Source: SAR324 cluster bacterium
Lineage (GTDB): Bacteria > SAR324 > NAC60-12
Assembly: GCA_015231885.1 (NCBI GenBank)
Contig: JADGAT010000035.1
Coordinates: 1 to 48,485, forward strand
Length of the DNA stretch: 48,485 bases
Reading direction: 5' to 3'
The notes beneath the pieces are model-generated. The model ran no database searches, was not told where the DNA came from, and saw only the letters and a program-made list of their open reading frames with translations. The translations under genes were made by a program, and so were the position numbers. This document shows positions 1 through 8,799 of this stretch, one piece after another; positions within the stretch are counted from its first letter, which is position 1; every line of letters starts with the position of its first letter.

Positions 1-1
1 G

Positions 2-190
2 CTGCAGAGCAATCTCAATAATTTGAGAGTGGACGCAGAGAATTTAACAGCTGCCGAATCGGTCATTCGAGATTCCGACATGGCTGGAGAAATGGCAGAT
101 TTTACAAAAAACCAGATCATGTTGCAGAGCTCTACGGCCATGCTGGCTCAAGCCCATCAGCAGCAAGAATCGATATTATCATTATTATAA
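2..190 (+). CDS. Flagellin, C-terminal end only (5' part outside window)
   Basis: The window opens inside a flagellin gene. The last 62 codons read in frame to a TAA at 188-190. The peptide has the conserved flagellin C-terminal D0/D1 pattern: [13 protein letters not shown], then IRDSDMA, then a stretch ending in LLQ/ALAQ-like heptads. It is a close parallel to the C-termini of the two complete flagellins downstream, so this locus holds at least three tandem flagellin genes. The helix formed here packs against the N-terminal helix in the filament core. The start and the variable central domain lie before position 1. There is no obvious T-rich hairpin directly behind the stop; the palindromic repeat at 215-290 follows instead. 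Confidence 0.93.
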   Translation: MQSNLNNLRVDAENLTAAESVIRDSDMAGEMADFTKNQIMLQSSTAMLAQAHQQQESILSLL

Positions 191-214
191 AATATGAATT
201 GGAGTTGAAAACGA

Positions 215-290
215 TGTCATTCCGGGCCCGACCCGGAATCCAAAAGAATTCCCTGAGTTTTCTGGATGCCGGACCAAGTCCAGCATGACA
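215..290. repeat. Palindromic intergenic repeat, type 1
   Basis: Imperfect inverted repeat with ends TGTCATTCCGGGCCCGACC at the left and CAAGTCCAGCATGACA at the right. About two thirds of the outer 28 positions on each side pair. This is the widely seen GTCATTCC...GGAATGAC type of bacterial intergenic palindrome (REP/MITE-like), known from many genomes; whether it is mobile here cannot be seen. It sits just behind the flagellin stop and could fold in RNA. Confidence 0.7.
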
Positions 291-387
291 AAATATTTTT
301 TGTAAAGCATTGTTTTATAAAACAAATTTTAGATCTGGATTCGCATTTATAAACATAAGTACCTGGGCATATATTTTTTAACATTCC

Positions 388-468
388 GTCATTGCGAGGA
401 GGAAAGGCAAAGCAATCTCAGGAAGAAAGAGATCGCCACGTCACTCGTACCTCGTTTCTCGTGATGAC
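388..468. repeat. Palindromic intergenic repeat, type 2
   Basis: A second imperfect inverted repeat begins with GTCATTGCGAGGAGGAAAGG and ends with TCTCGTGATGAC. It contains internal GCAATCTC and GAGATCGCC arms. This is the GTCATTGCGAGGAG...GAGATTGC family of dispersed palindromes found in many unrelated bacterial genomes. Two different families lie within 260 bases here, which suggests a tolerated insertion site. Confidence 0.68.
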
Positions 469-480
469 AGTCAAAGAAAA

Positions 481-1292
481 ATGTTAAAATACTTTTGACC
501 TAGTACTTACTAATAAAGAAAGGAGGTGCTGCTGCATTATTTTGCTGGTATGCCGCAATAGGCACAGAGCAAATATTTTATTGATGGTATCCGGAGGACA
601 TATATTCTCGAAAAGAGATTGCCGTATCATAAAACTTGGTATGTCCTCTACATATTGAGTAATGGGAAAAATCCACAGGATTTTTCACGATTGAATCCCT
701 TGAGTAACAGGGATTACTGGTAAATCTTATTCTGAAGTAAGAGAATCTTTGATTCTTTCGTGAAGGGAATTTGGGACTAATCCCCCTCATCTCCTTTTTC
801 AAAGAGTGAATATGCTCTACTTGAGATTTAGGAGGTAGACCAGGAGTTGTGATACGGGAGTAGCTTTTACTTGATGGGAGAAGCGCTGTTCTCCTTGTTC
901 GCAAGAGTATATTGTGGGCAAAAAGTAAAAACCATCAGATTTTAAAATATTGTGATCTAATATTGGATTTTCATTGAAAGAAATCCGGAAATCCATCGAG
1001 GAATAAGGGAAATGCTGGGGAATATTTCAGCGTATCCAGATTATCCGTCAAAATGATTGGAGTGTCTGTCATTTTGATAAATATTCAATTTCCAGGTTTT
1101 CAGCGAGAAAACCAGGAGTTATTGTCACTGTGAGCTTCCCATCGGAGAGGGGAGTAAACTCCATTGAGGTGGATTCCAAAAGGAATCAAAAACTTATTAA
1201 ACCGTCTTATGTAACCTCCATTGGAAGGAAAAACTGGATTCCATTGAGGTAGTTATGGACAATTATCAAAATTTATAACAAGGAGGTAGATT
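481..1292 (+). other. Long non-coding leader region before the first complete flagellin
   Basis: About 800 bases without a convincing gene. It contains several short inverted repeats. A 9-bp perfect stem (TCAAAATGA at 1048-1056, TCATTTTGA at 1069-1077) and GGATTCC/GGAATC around 1172-1187 lie close to the flagellin. GGAGGACATA (593-602) pairs with TATGTCCTCT (640-649), and GGAGAA (877-882) pairs with TTCTCC (889-894). CCATTGAGGT occurs as a direct repeat at 1161-1170 and 1241-1250. I see no clear sigma-28 or sigma-54 promoter. The flagellin is probably expressed from here under regulator control, but the sites are only candidates. Confidence 0.4.
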
Positions 1293-2783
1293 ATGAGTTT
1301 GCGTGTCAACAATAATAGGGAAGCGTTGGTAGCTCATCGTAATTTAGTTCGTAATGATCAAAAATTGTCAAAGTCCTTAGAAAAATTGTCTTCCGGGTTG
1401 AAGGTCAATTCAGCAGCTGATGGACCGGCGACACTGGTGATTTCAGAAAACATGCGAGCCCAGATTGCTGGTGTTCGTCAGGCAATTGATAATAATGAAG
1501 CCGCTGTATCGCTGGTGCAAACGGCTGAAGGGGCATTGACAGAAGTCAACCGTCTGTTGATTGATGTTCGCCAGCGTGCCATCCATGCCGCGAACGAAGG
1601 GATCAATGATGATGCCATGCTCAATGCGGATCAGTCTGAAATTGAAAATGCATTGGATGCCATTGACCGGATTGCTCAAACCACCCAGTTTGGACGCAAA
1701 CGTTTACTGGATGGCAGCCGGGCGACAACCGGCAGTGCTACAGATGTAATTGAAACGTCACAAGGCGGGAAAGTCCTTGAGTTTGTAAGGGCCAGCGCCT
1801 CAACTTCCGGTTCAACGGATCAGGGTTTTGCGGTGGTTGTGACCCAAAATGCCAAGCAGGCAACAGCAGAAGGAGTTTTGACCGAAGAACAGGTCAAAGC
1901 GGGTATCACCCTTTCTGTGAGGAGTGATGGTAAATTGGCTACCTACACCACATCAAACAACGATTCGGTGAAAAATGCGATTGAAGGTTTGAGTGCTGTG
2001 GCAGAAAGGGCTGGTCTCAGTGTGGAAATTGCCCACAGTGTCGGTATTGAGGATACTGAAGGGTCCTTCAATATCAAAAACAGGCTGTATGGTAGCAATC
2101 ATGATGTCCAGGTGCGCAGTTCTGCTGCTGGAGTTTTTCAAACGCTGGAAGGCGAAAAAACATCTGCTAACCAGGAAGTCACTTTCATTGGCACTGATGT
2201 GCAGGGAACCATCAATGGTGAAATCGCAGTGGGGCAAGGACAGATTTTGACAGGCCGGAAAGGAAATCCGACCACTATCGGTTTGTCGGTGCGGGTTCAG
2301 CAGGATGTTGAACTCAAACAGGTAATCGGTCATGTTAAGGTGGAACAGAATGCATTGGCATTTCAAGTGGGGGCCAATGAGGGGCAGCAGGTTTCAGTAG
2401 CTATGCTTGACACCAGCTCCACTCAAATGGCACGCAGCCTGGTGAATGACAGTGGCTTCACATCTCTGGCAGATGTGGATGTGCGGACTGGACAAGGAGC
2501 GCAGGATACCATCCGTATGGTAGATAGAGCCATTGAAGAGTTGTCTGCCAATCGAGGCGAACTCGGAGCATTCCAGAGGAATACCCTGGAAAGTAATCTC
2601 TCCAGCTTGAGGATTGCGTCTGAAAACCTGACGGCTGCCGAGTCTACATTGCGTGATGCAGATATGGCCCAGGAGTTAACCGAGTTTACCAGAAACCAGA
2701 TTCTGACTCAGACGGCAACAGCTCAGTTGGCCCAGGCCAATGCAATGCCTCAGAATATTTTGACCTTGCTGTCAACTCAGTAG
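1293..2783 (+). CDS. Flagellin (filament subunit)
   Basis: Complete flagellin of 496 residues, the structural subunit of the flagellar filament, exported by the flagellar type III system. The N-terminal D0/D1 part (residues 1-150) has the conserved LSSGLKVNSAADGPATL and TAEGALTEVNRLL segments. The C-terminal part (from about residue 395) has GAFQRNTLESNLSSL and TAAESTLRDADMA. The middle is a variable domain that includes a Flagellin_IN-type motif (VQGTINGEIAVGQGQILTG). The start is set by AGGAGG nine bases before ATG 1293. It is followed 132 bases later by a second flagellin with a different centre. Exact family membership is certain; which filament layer or condition it serves is not. Confidence 0.97.
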   Translation: MSLRVNNNREALVAHRNLVRNDQKLSKSLEKLSSGLKVNSAADGPATLVISENMRAQIAGVRQAIDNNEAAVSLVQTAEGALTEVNRLLIDVRQRAIHAANEGINDDAMLNADQSEIENALDAIDRIAQTTQFGRKRLLDGSRATTGSATDVIETSQGGKVLEFVRASASTSGSTDQGFAVVVTQNAKQATAEGVLTEEQVKAGITLSVRSDGKLATYTTSNNDSVKNAIEGLSAVAERAGLSVEIAHSVGIEDTEGSFNIKNRLYGSNHDVQVRSSAAGVFQTLEGEKTSANQEVTFIGTDVQGTINGEIAVGQGQILTGRKGNPTTIGLSVRVQQDVELKQVIGHVKVEQNALAFQVGANEGQQVSVAMLDTSSTQMARSLVNDSGFTSLADVDVRTGQGAQDTIRMVDRAIEELSANRGELGAFQRNTLESNLSSLRIASENLTAAESTLRDADMAQELTEFTRNQILTQTATAQLAQANAMPQNILTLLSTQ

Positions 2784-2915
2784 ACATAATAACAGGTTGA
2801 AAAGATCTGTATGAATTGTTTTGTAATAATCAATTTAGCCCACTTTTGGGAGAATTTTATGTTCTGAAAATAGGAGGATTGATAACAGGTACATTTTAAA
2901 TACTAATGAGGTAAT

Positions 2916-4349
2916 ATGACGTTACGGATAAAAAATAATGTAGCATCCGTGAACACCTTGCGTCAGCTTTCAACCAATCAGGATGCATTGACTAAATCCC
3001 TCGAACGCTTGGCTTCTGGCCAAAAAATCAATCGAGGGGCGGATGACCCGGCCGGTTTGGTAATTTCCGAGAATCTGCGATCTCAGATTGCAGGAATTGA
3101 GCAGGCAGTTTCCAATTCGGAGGTTTCCATATCAATGGTTCAGACGGCAGAAGGCGCATTGACTGAAGTGAATAATCTTCTGATTCAGGCACGTCAGTTG
3201 TCACTGGCCGCAGCAAACGAGGGAGCCAATGACACTAACGCGTTGCTGGCATTGCAGAGTCAGTTGAAAAACGCACTGGAAAGTATTGACCGGGTGTCGA
3301 GCAATACCCGCTTTGGAAATAAATCGTTATTGGATGGCAGCCGTGGAATTTCCGGGGTTGCCAATGTGGATGATTTGTTATTCCTGGGTGCAACGGTGAA
3401 TACGCGTTCTTCTCCGGTGACGGGTTTCCCTGTGAAAATTACCCAGTTGCCTTCTCGTTCAGGGGTTTCCAGTGATTTTAGTGACTCTGATGCAGAAGAA
3501 CTGGTGCTCTCTGTTACGGAAGGAGGAAAAGCCATTACGGTGGTTGGTACGGAAGAGGAAACGGCAGAAAGTTTTGCCGGAAAGCTGAATAAGTCCGTTC
3601 GGGAAGCAAACCTGGACTTAGAGGTAATTTTTGACAAAGATGGGGAAACGCTGATACTGCAACATAAAAATTATGGGACAGAGTCTACCTTTCAGGTAAG
3701 AAGCTCCAAGGGGGGCGTGCTTGCTGAAAGTGCAGATGTGATTCAAAAAATCAATAATGGTGTTGATGTTAAAGGGAGTATCAATGGGGAGGCCGCTACG
3801 GGAGTAGGCCGTGTTTTGGTAGGGAACGAAGGAAATCGGTTTACTGATGGACTGGCCGTTCTTTTTTCTGGAGATGAGGTGGGAGAACCGGGTACGGTCA
3901 GTGTCGCCCAAAACTCCCTTGTGTTCCAGATTGGTCCCAATGAAGGGCAGCGGGTGCGTATTGCCATTGATGATACAGGCGCTGATTCATTGGCTCGTGG
4001 ACTCTCTAATGAGAGTGGATTTCGAAGCCTTGCTGATGCCAATATAACCACGGCACAAGGGGCAGAGGATACGATTCGTATGATGGACCGGGCCATTAAT
4101 GAGATCTCAGCAATACGTGGTCGGTTGGGAGCATTCCAAAAGAATGCGCTGGAAACCAACACCGCTACACTGAGAGTGACTGCTGAAAATTTGATTGCGG
4201 CAGAGTCCAGTATCCGGGATACGGATATTGCAGAGGAGCTTGCAGATTTTACCAAGCATCAGATCTTGACGCAAACCGCTGCGGCTGCCAATGCCCAGGC
4301 AAATAAGATCAGCAACCACTCGTTGCTATCTCTTTATGGAGAGTCCTAG
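2916..4349 (+). CDS. Flagellin (filament subunit), second complete copy
   Basis: Complete flagellin of 477 residues. The first 145 and last 90 residues match the conserved core helices (LERLASGQKINRGADDPAGL near the start, ENLIAAESSIRDTDIAEEL near the end). The centre differs strongly from the upstream gene but keeps the Flagellin_IN-like motif (VKGSINGEAATGVGRVLVG). The start ATG follows GAGGT at a normal distance. The gene ends just before a strong terminator, so it is the last flagellin of the tandem set. Tandem flagellins with conserved ends and different surface domains are usual in bacteria with composite filaments. Confidence 0.97.
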   Translation: MTLRIKNNVASVNTLRQLSTNQDALTKSLERLASGQKINRGADDPAGLVISENLRSQIAGIEQAVSNSEVSISMVQTAEGALTEVNNLLIQARQLSLAAANEGANDTNALLALQSQLKNALESIDRVSSNTRFGNKSLLDGSRGISGVANVDDLLFLGATVNTRSSPVTGFPVKITQLPSRSGVSSDFSDSDAEELVLSVTEGGKAITVVGTEEETAESFAGKLNKSVREANLDLEVIFDKDGETLILQHKNYGTESTFQVRSSKGGVLAESADVIQKINNGVDVKGSINGEAATGVGRVLVGNEGNRFTDGLAVLFSGDEVGEPGTVSVAQNSLVFQIGPNEGQRVRIAIDDTGADSLARGLSNESGFRSLADANITTAQGAEDTIRMMDRAINEISAIRGRLGAFQKNALETNTATLRVTAENLIAAESSIRDTDIAEELADFTKHQILTQTAAAANAQANKISNHSLLSLYGES

Positions 4350-4367
4350 CGAATTTCTCAATTAGCG

Positions 4368-4409
4368 AAAAAATCAGGTGGCAGAGATGCCTCCTGATTT
4401 TTCTTCTTT
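4368..4409 (+). terminator. Rho-independent terminator after the flagellins
   Basis: AAAAATCAGG (4369-4378) pairs with CCTGATTTTT (4393-4402). An inner GGCA/TGCC stem closes a GAGA loop, and CTTCTTTT follows. One of the clearest terminators in the window; it separates flagellin transcription from mnmE. Confidence 0.88.
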
Positions 4410-4469
4410 TCATATTTACAGCAGGCAATGGTTCGATTAGAATCAAGAAATCTTTAAAATCGGACAAGC

Positions 4470-5849
4470 ATGAATCTTAGTGATACCATTGTCGCCATTG
4501 CAACTGCTCCAGGGACTGCAGGAATCGGTGTGATCCGGATTAGTGGAAAGGGTGCAATCGCTGCTGCAAATTCCATTTTCCATGCTTCTGGAATCTTAGT
4601 GAGTTTGGCAGAAGCAAAATCCCACCATTTATACCATGGCTGGATTCAGGATGAAGAACAGACCATTGATGAAGTGCTCATTGTATTGATGAAGGCACCG
4701 CATTCTTATACCACCGAAGATGTGATTGAAATTCAATGTCATGGCAGTCCTGTTGTTTTGCAAACCATTCTTGAATTACTGTTAGCACAAGGCATTCGCC
4801 TGGCAGAGCCTGGAGAATTCACACAGCGAGCATTTTTTTACGGTAGGCTCGATTTGACGCAAGTTGAAGCCGTTTCTGATTTGATCCATGCTCGTGCCAA
4901 ACTGGGCGTATTTGCCGCAGTCAATCAACTCAAGGGTCAGTTATACCGAGCCATTGAGGCTGTCAAAGAACAGGTTTTTCATGTTGCCTCATTGCTTGAA
5001 GCTTCGATTGACTTCTCTGAGGAAGATGAGACGTTCACAGAACATGATGAATGTATACGATGCTTAACACAGGCACGGGTCGATTTAGAAAGTTTACTGG
5101 CTTCGGCAGGGCAGGGGAAAATCATGCGTTCCGGACTGGGTGTTGCTTTGATAGGGCGCCCTAATGTAGGAAAGTCCAGTTTGCTTAATGCCTTACTGCA
5201 GGAGGCGCGTGCCATTGTCACAGATATTCCGGGAACAACCCGGGATGTTATTGAAGAATCCATGCAGATTAAGGGGATGGCCATCCGATTGATGGATACA
5301 GCTGGTATACGCCATACCGATCATCTTGTTGAAAATGAAGGCGTTCAAAGAAGCCGCAATGCCTGGAAAACTGCGGATTTGGTGCTGCTTGTGCTGGACA
5401 GCGCTTCTCCTTTCACTCCTCAGGATGAGGAATTGATCGAGGAAATGGATTCGGAAAAAACAATAATGGTCTTCAATAAAAAAGATTTACTGACAGCTCA
5501 TCAGGAGCTCCCGTGTTCTCAATTAAAACAGTTTCAATCGGTTTATGTCTCTGCAAAATATAAAGAGGGTTTGGAACAACTGAAAGAGGTGTTGTTTGAT
5601 AAAGGAATGCATGGACATGCTGCTCTAGAAGAACAAGCATTGATCACCAATCTCCGTCAGCAGGATGCAGCAAAAAAAGCATTGACGGCATTGCAGAATG
5701 CCTTGGAAGGATTGGAAAGTAGGGTGGGAGAAGAATGCCTGGCTGTTGATTTGGGAAGTTGCTTGCGTGCTTTGGGTGATATCGTTGGAAAAACCACAGC
5801 CGACGATTTACTGAATAAAATTTTTTCGGAGTTTTGTATTGGGAAGTGA
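4470..5849 (+). CDS. mnmE: tRNA uridine-5-carboxymethylaminomethyl modification GTPase MnmE
   Basis: 459 residues, the usual length for MnmE (TrmE). With MnmG it modifies U34 of certain tRNAs in the cytoplasm, using a formyl-folate derivative, glycine or ammonium, and GTP hydrolysis. The N-terminal folate-binding domain starts with DTIVAIATAPGTAGIGVIRISG. The G domain (from about residue 215) has GRPNVGKSSLLNALL (G1), DIPGTTRD (G2), DTAG (G3) and NKKD (G4). The C-terminal helical domain ends in EFCIGK, the CxGK signature with the essential cysteine. Its last 11 bases overlap the next gene, so it is co-transcribed with flagellar-type genes; MnmE itself is a housekeeping enzyme. Confidence 0.97.
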   Translation: MNLSDTIVAIATAPGTAGIGVIRISGKGAIAAANSIFHASGILVSLAEAKSHHLYHGWIQDEEQTIDEVLIVLMKAPHSYTTEDVIEIQCHGSPVVLQTILELLLAQGIRLAEPGEFTQRAFFYGRLDLTQVEAVSDLIHARAKLGVFAAVNQLKGQLYRAIEAVKEQVFHVASLLEASIDFSEEDETFTEHDECIRCLTQARVDLESLLASAGQGKIMRSGLGVALIGRPNVGKSSLLNALLQEARAIVTDIPGTTRDVIEESMQIKGMAIRLMDTAGIRHTDHLVENEGVQRSRNAWKTADLVLLVLDSASPFTPQDEELIEEMDSEKTIMVFNKKDLLTAHQELPCSQLKQFQSVYVSAKYKEGLEQLKEVLFDKGMHGHAALEEQALITNLRQQDAAKKALTALQNALEGLESRVGEECLAVDLGSCLRALGDIVGKTTADDLLNKIFSEFCIGK

Positions 5850-6264
5850 ACGTCAGCTTGCAGATTCAGAATTGATTTTGCTCTTGGAAAAGAAACGCAC
5901 TTTGCTGGCGGAACTTTTCCAATTGGTTCAAAAACAGCTTCATTTGGTTGATGCTATAGAATTTGATGGATTATTGAATCAAAAAGATCAGTGTATTGAG
6001 GCAATGCGGCAAACGGATGAGGTCATTGCCATCTGGCATCAAGAGTACACGAGGGATTATAGCGAGCCGGAAAATAAGGTGCTGCAATACATTCGTACCG
6101 GTTTACAGGATGTATTGACATTGGAAAAGCAGTTTGAAGAACGCTTGCAGCAGGAAAAAACGGCTATTGCTGCAGAAATCAGACAACTGGGAAATCACTC
6201 ACAGTTGCGTCATTACTTAAAAGCTGGAAGTGCTGCCGGCAAAAAGCTCAGTTTTCGCAGATAA
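5839..6264 (+). CDS. FlgN-like flagellar export chaperone (probable)
   Basis: 141 residues, almost entirely alpha-helical and charged, with heptad patterning throughout (LLLEKKRTLLAELFQLVQKQL near the start, LEKQFEERLQQEKTAI near the end). Size, helix pattern and position behind flagellins fit the FlgN family, which escorts the hook-filament junction proteins FlgK and FlgL to the export gate. The predicted TTG start at 5839 overlaps the mnmE end by 11 bases, pointing to translational coupling; the upstream ribosome site is weak. No strict motif exists for FlgN, so FliT or another coiled-coil chaperone is an alternative. Confidence 0.6.
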   Translation: MGSERQLADSELILLLEKKRTLLAELFQLVQKQLHLVDAIEFDGLLNQKDQCIEAMRQTDEVIAIWHQEYTRDYSEPENKVLQYIRTGLQDVLTLEKQFEERLQQEKTAIAAEIRQLGNHSQLRHYLKAGSAAGKKLSFRR

Positions 6265-6274
6265 AAAAGGATGT

Positions 6275-7099
6275 ATGTCTTTATCAGGATATAGAGTAGA
6301 AGCATTGTTGGATGCATTCCGAAAAAAATATGGTTACAAGCGTGTGTCGGACCATCGCATTGATTCTCTGAAAATTTCTGAAGAAGCCAAATATGAAGGC
6401 AGTCGCTTGCAAAGTTTTATAGAATACTCGAAACCTGCACCAGCCTGGGTGACTCCGCAAAATATCCTGGAAATGATTGCAGACCATACAGAATATGATG
6501 CTCTCGTTGAGTATGAGCAGCAGCGCCGGGCAGGATTGTTTGTGGTACCAACGTACATTCCCCCCAATCCTCCTCCTCCGATGAATCTGGTACAGGAATA
6601 TGTGGTTGAAGACGAATCTGCGACAGAAATACAGGAAGGTGCGTCGCCTGCTCAAACAAGCTCAATGTCTGCTGGTAGGGACACTACGAGCACAGCTAAG
6701 AAGCCTGCAGGTCTGTCACCGCAGACTGCGGGGCCTGTTGTTGACTTGAAGGTTGATGACGAAGAAGATTTTGATTTAGTATTTGAAGAAGATGAAAAGC
6801 AGGATGATGATGCCGATGTGGTTTATGGTGTGGGGCGCATTACGGATATCGCTATGATGGATTTTGTCCACAAACACCCTGATAGTGCTCTTAAATTTGT
6901 AGCATCGCGTGAATTGGACGGCAAGCATCTGCCAAGCAATGTGATGGATATTTACGAGGAATGGAAAAAGCGAGGGCTGTCCCGTAAAAAAGTGCTCAAT
7001 TATATTTTGCAAATCATGGAGTGGGAAGCTTTGCCCAGTGATCCATTATACAATATCTGGTCGGAGTTGCGTGATAAAATTTTTGATCATCTGCGATAA
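6275..7099 (+). CDS. Unrecognised acidic protein of the flagellar cluster
   Basis: I do not recognise the family. From ATG 6275 it has 274 residues; an in-frame start at 6230 would add 15 residues overlapping the previous gene and has no good ribosome site. Three parts can be seen. Residues 1-95 are a mixed helical segment with many Tyr and Lys. Residues 95-185 are a low-complexity linker with PPNPPPPM and a strongly acidic run (DDEEDFDLVFEEDEK). Residues 195-274 are a compact helical domain rich in aromatic residues (EEWKKRGLSRKKVLNYILQI). No signal peptide or membrane segment. It follows the FlgN-like gene by 10 bases and probably shares its transcript, so a role tied to flagella is likely but unproven. 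Confidence 0.7.
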   Translation: MSLSGYRVEALLDAFRKKYGYKRVSDHRIDSLKISEEAKYEGSRLQSFIEYSKPAPAWVTPQNILEMIADHTEYDALVEYEQQRRAGLFVVPTYIPPNPPPPMNLVQEYVVEDESATEIQEGASPAQTSSMSAGRDTTSTAKKPAGLSPQTAGPVVDLKVDDEEDFDLVFEEDEKQDDDADVVYGVGRITDIAMMDFVHKHPDSALKFVASRELDGKHLPSNVMDIYEEWKKRGLSRKKVLNYILQIMEWEALPSDPLYNIWSELRDKIFDHLR

Positions 7100-7105
7100 A
7101 AAAAC

Positions 7106-7819
7106 TCAATCCTGCATCAACTCTTTGAACTCTTCCAGTCCCTGGTGAGATCCTATTTCGTAATAGCGCTGGAACACCTCGTGGCCCATTACTTTTTTTG
7201 CGGGAATGAGCTGCTGGTATAAGTCGGTCAGGTCAAATCGGGTTGGAAAAGAAGATTCAGCAAATGCCTGTTTACTGAAAATATTGAGCCCCCAGTCGAT
7301 ATGCTTCATTTCAAGGGTTGGATTTTGTTTTTCGTATTGTATGATGTTTCCTTCATGAAAACAAACATTGCTTTGCTCGAGCTGATTGTCATTTTTATAA
7401 ACAGTCATCAAGGCTAATGGGCTGTCCGGTAATCCCTGGTATTTTTTTAAAAATCCTTGAATGACGGGAGCATACTCTATGTCCAGATAGCTGTCTCCAT
7501 AAATGACAAGAAAGACTTCGCTCAGTAAGGGAAACGCGTGACGCAGAGAGCCCCCGGTACCAAGAAGTGTTTTGCCGTCATAGCTGTATTGCAGGTTTAC
7601 TCCGAAACGACTTCCATTACCAAAGTATTTTTCAATTTGCTTTCCCTGATAGCCGACACAGGCCACAATATTGGTCAATCCCTGTTTTTTCAGCAACGCA
7701 AGCTGGTACTCAAAAAAAGGTTTTCCGTGAATCTCAATCATGGATTTTGGCAGATTCTTAGTAAGTGGTCTCAGTCGAGTGGCTAGTCCACCAGCGAGGA
7801 TGGCTACAGAGGTATTCAT
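7106..7819 (-). CDS. hddC: D-glycero-alpha-D-manno-heptose-1-phosphate guanylyltransferase (HddC-like)
   Basis: 237-residue sugar nucleotidyltransferase. The N-terminus AILAGGLATRLRPLTKNLPK is the GxGTRL-type nucleotide-binding loop with the downstream PK pair; GTGGSLRHA and VIYGDSYLDIE (metal-binding Asp) follow. In the GDP-heptose route this enzyme joins GTP and D-glycero-alpha-D-manno-heptose 1-phosphate. Specificity is inferred from neighbours: a GHMP heptokinase overlaps it by four bases (ATGA) and gmhA/gmhB stand at the head of the operon. From sequence alone it could also be a glucose- or mannose-1-phosphate transferase. It is the last gene of the operon and ends seven bases from a convergent gene. 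Confidence 0.82.
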   Translation of the reverse strand: MNTSVAILAGGLATRLRPLTKNLPKSMIEIHGKPFFEYQLALLKKQGLTNIVACVGYQGKQIEKYFGNGSRFGVNLQYSYDGKTLLGTGGSLRHAFPLLSEVFLVIYGDSYLDIEYAPVIQGFLKKYQGLPDSPLALMTVYKNDNQLEQSNVCFHEGNIIQYEKQNPTLEMKHIDWGLNIFSKQAFAESSFPTRFDLTDLYQQLIPAKKVMGHEVFQRYYEIGSHQGLEEFKELMQD

Positions 7820-8799
7820 GAGTTGATGATTCCTTTCGCACCTTCAAAATCAAAACGAAAGCGGACTTCTTTCAGTCCTGCTTCGCGCAGAGCATGCCGT
7901 AGCTTGATTTTTTCTTCAGCATAAAACATCAAAAAACCCCCTCCGCCTGCTCCAATCAATTTACCCCCGAGGGCTCCATTCTGCATGGCTAACTCATACC
8001 AATCGTCAATGTGAGAATTGCTCATGGCACCCGAACGCTTCTTTTTATGAAGCCAATGCTCATTCATGATGGAAGCAAATTTATGCAGATCGCCTTCTTC
8101 AAATGCCCTTTGACTGCGGAATCCCATTTCTTTGACATAATGGAGGTTGTCAATCATGGACTGGTTGTCTTCTTTGCTTTTGTCATTCTGTTCTTTCAAA
8201 ATACTTGAAGCACTGCGTGAGTATCCAGTAAAAAAAAGCAATAAGTTATCCTCCAGGTTATAGAGAGTTTCTTCAGAAATTTTAAGAGGCGCTGCTTCTA
8301 CTTTGCCATCAGTCTGGAAAGTGAAACAGGTCAAACCTCCGTATGAGGCAATGTACTGATCTTGTTTGCCAATAGGCTCTTGCAGCATCTCCAGTTCAAT
8401 GTGACATGCCTGTTCTGCCAGTTCTTCCGGGTGAACCAGATTCTTTTGATGTGTGTGCAGTGCTTTTAATAAGGCAGTGGTGAAGCTGCCGGAAGAACCC
8501 AATCCCGTTCCTGCAGGGATATCGGCCATGCTGGTAATTTCGAGGTATGGGTTTTTTATTTCCAGAAGCTGCAGCGCGGCTTTGATAATGGGATGCTTGA
8601 CCTCATCAATGGAATGAACGCGTTCCATTTGTGAGTATTTGATAATCAGTTCCTGAACAAAGGTATGGTGGAGGGTCAGGTAGACATATTTGTCAATAGC
8701 GGCAGCAATTAAAAATCCACCATGCTTTTGATAGTAAGATGGCAGATCGGTTCCTCCCCCTCCCAGAGAAATACGAAGCGGGCTGCGGGTGATGATCAT
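7816..8799 (-). CDS. hddA: D-glycero-alpha-D-manno-heptose-7-phosphate kinase (HddA-like, GHMP family)
   Basis: 327 residues, typical for the GHMP kinase HddA. The start RSPLRISLGGGGTDLPSYY is characteristic of this subgroup. The ATP loop is PAGTGLGSSGSF near residue 95, and the C-terminal GHMP domain has LIGAGGGGFLMFY. It phosphorylates heptose 7-phosphate at C1 to give the alpha-1,7-bisphosphate used by the GDP-heptose branch, in contrast to HldE in the ADP-heptose branch. It overlaps the genes on both sides by four bases (ATGA), so the three are translationally coupled. Confidence 0.88.
   Translation of the reverse strand: MIITRSPLRISLGGGGTDLPSYYQKHGGFLIAAAIDKYVYLTLHHTFVQELIIKYSQMERVHSIDEVKHPIIKAALQLLEIKNPYLEITSMADIPAGTGLGSSGSFTTALLKALHTHQKNLVHPEELAEQACHIELEMLQEPIGKQDQYIASYGGLTCFTFQTDGKVEAAPLKISEETLYNLEDNLLLFFTGYSRSASSILKEQNDKSKEDNQSMIDNLHYVKEMGFRSQRAFEEGDLHKFASIMNEHWLHKKKRSGAMSNSHIDDWYELAMQNGALGGKLIGAGGGGFLMFYAEEKIKLRHALREAGLKEVRFRFDFEGAKGIINS

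Noticed and set aside
578..904. 108-codon open frame on the minus strand in the flagellin leader
   Set aside because: Arg/Ser/Pro-rich composition without domain pattern, no good ribosome site, and it overlaps several inverted repeats.
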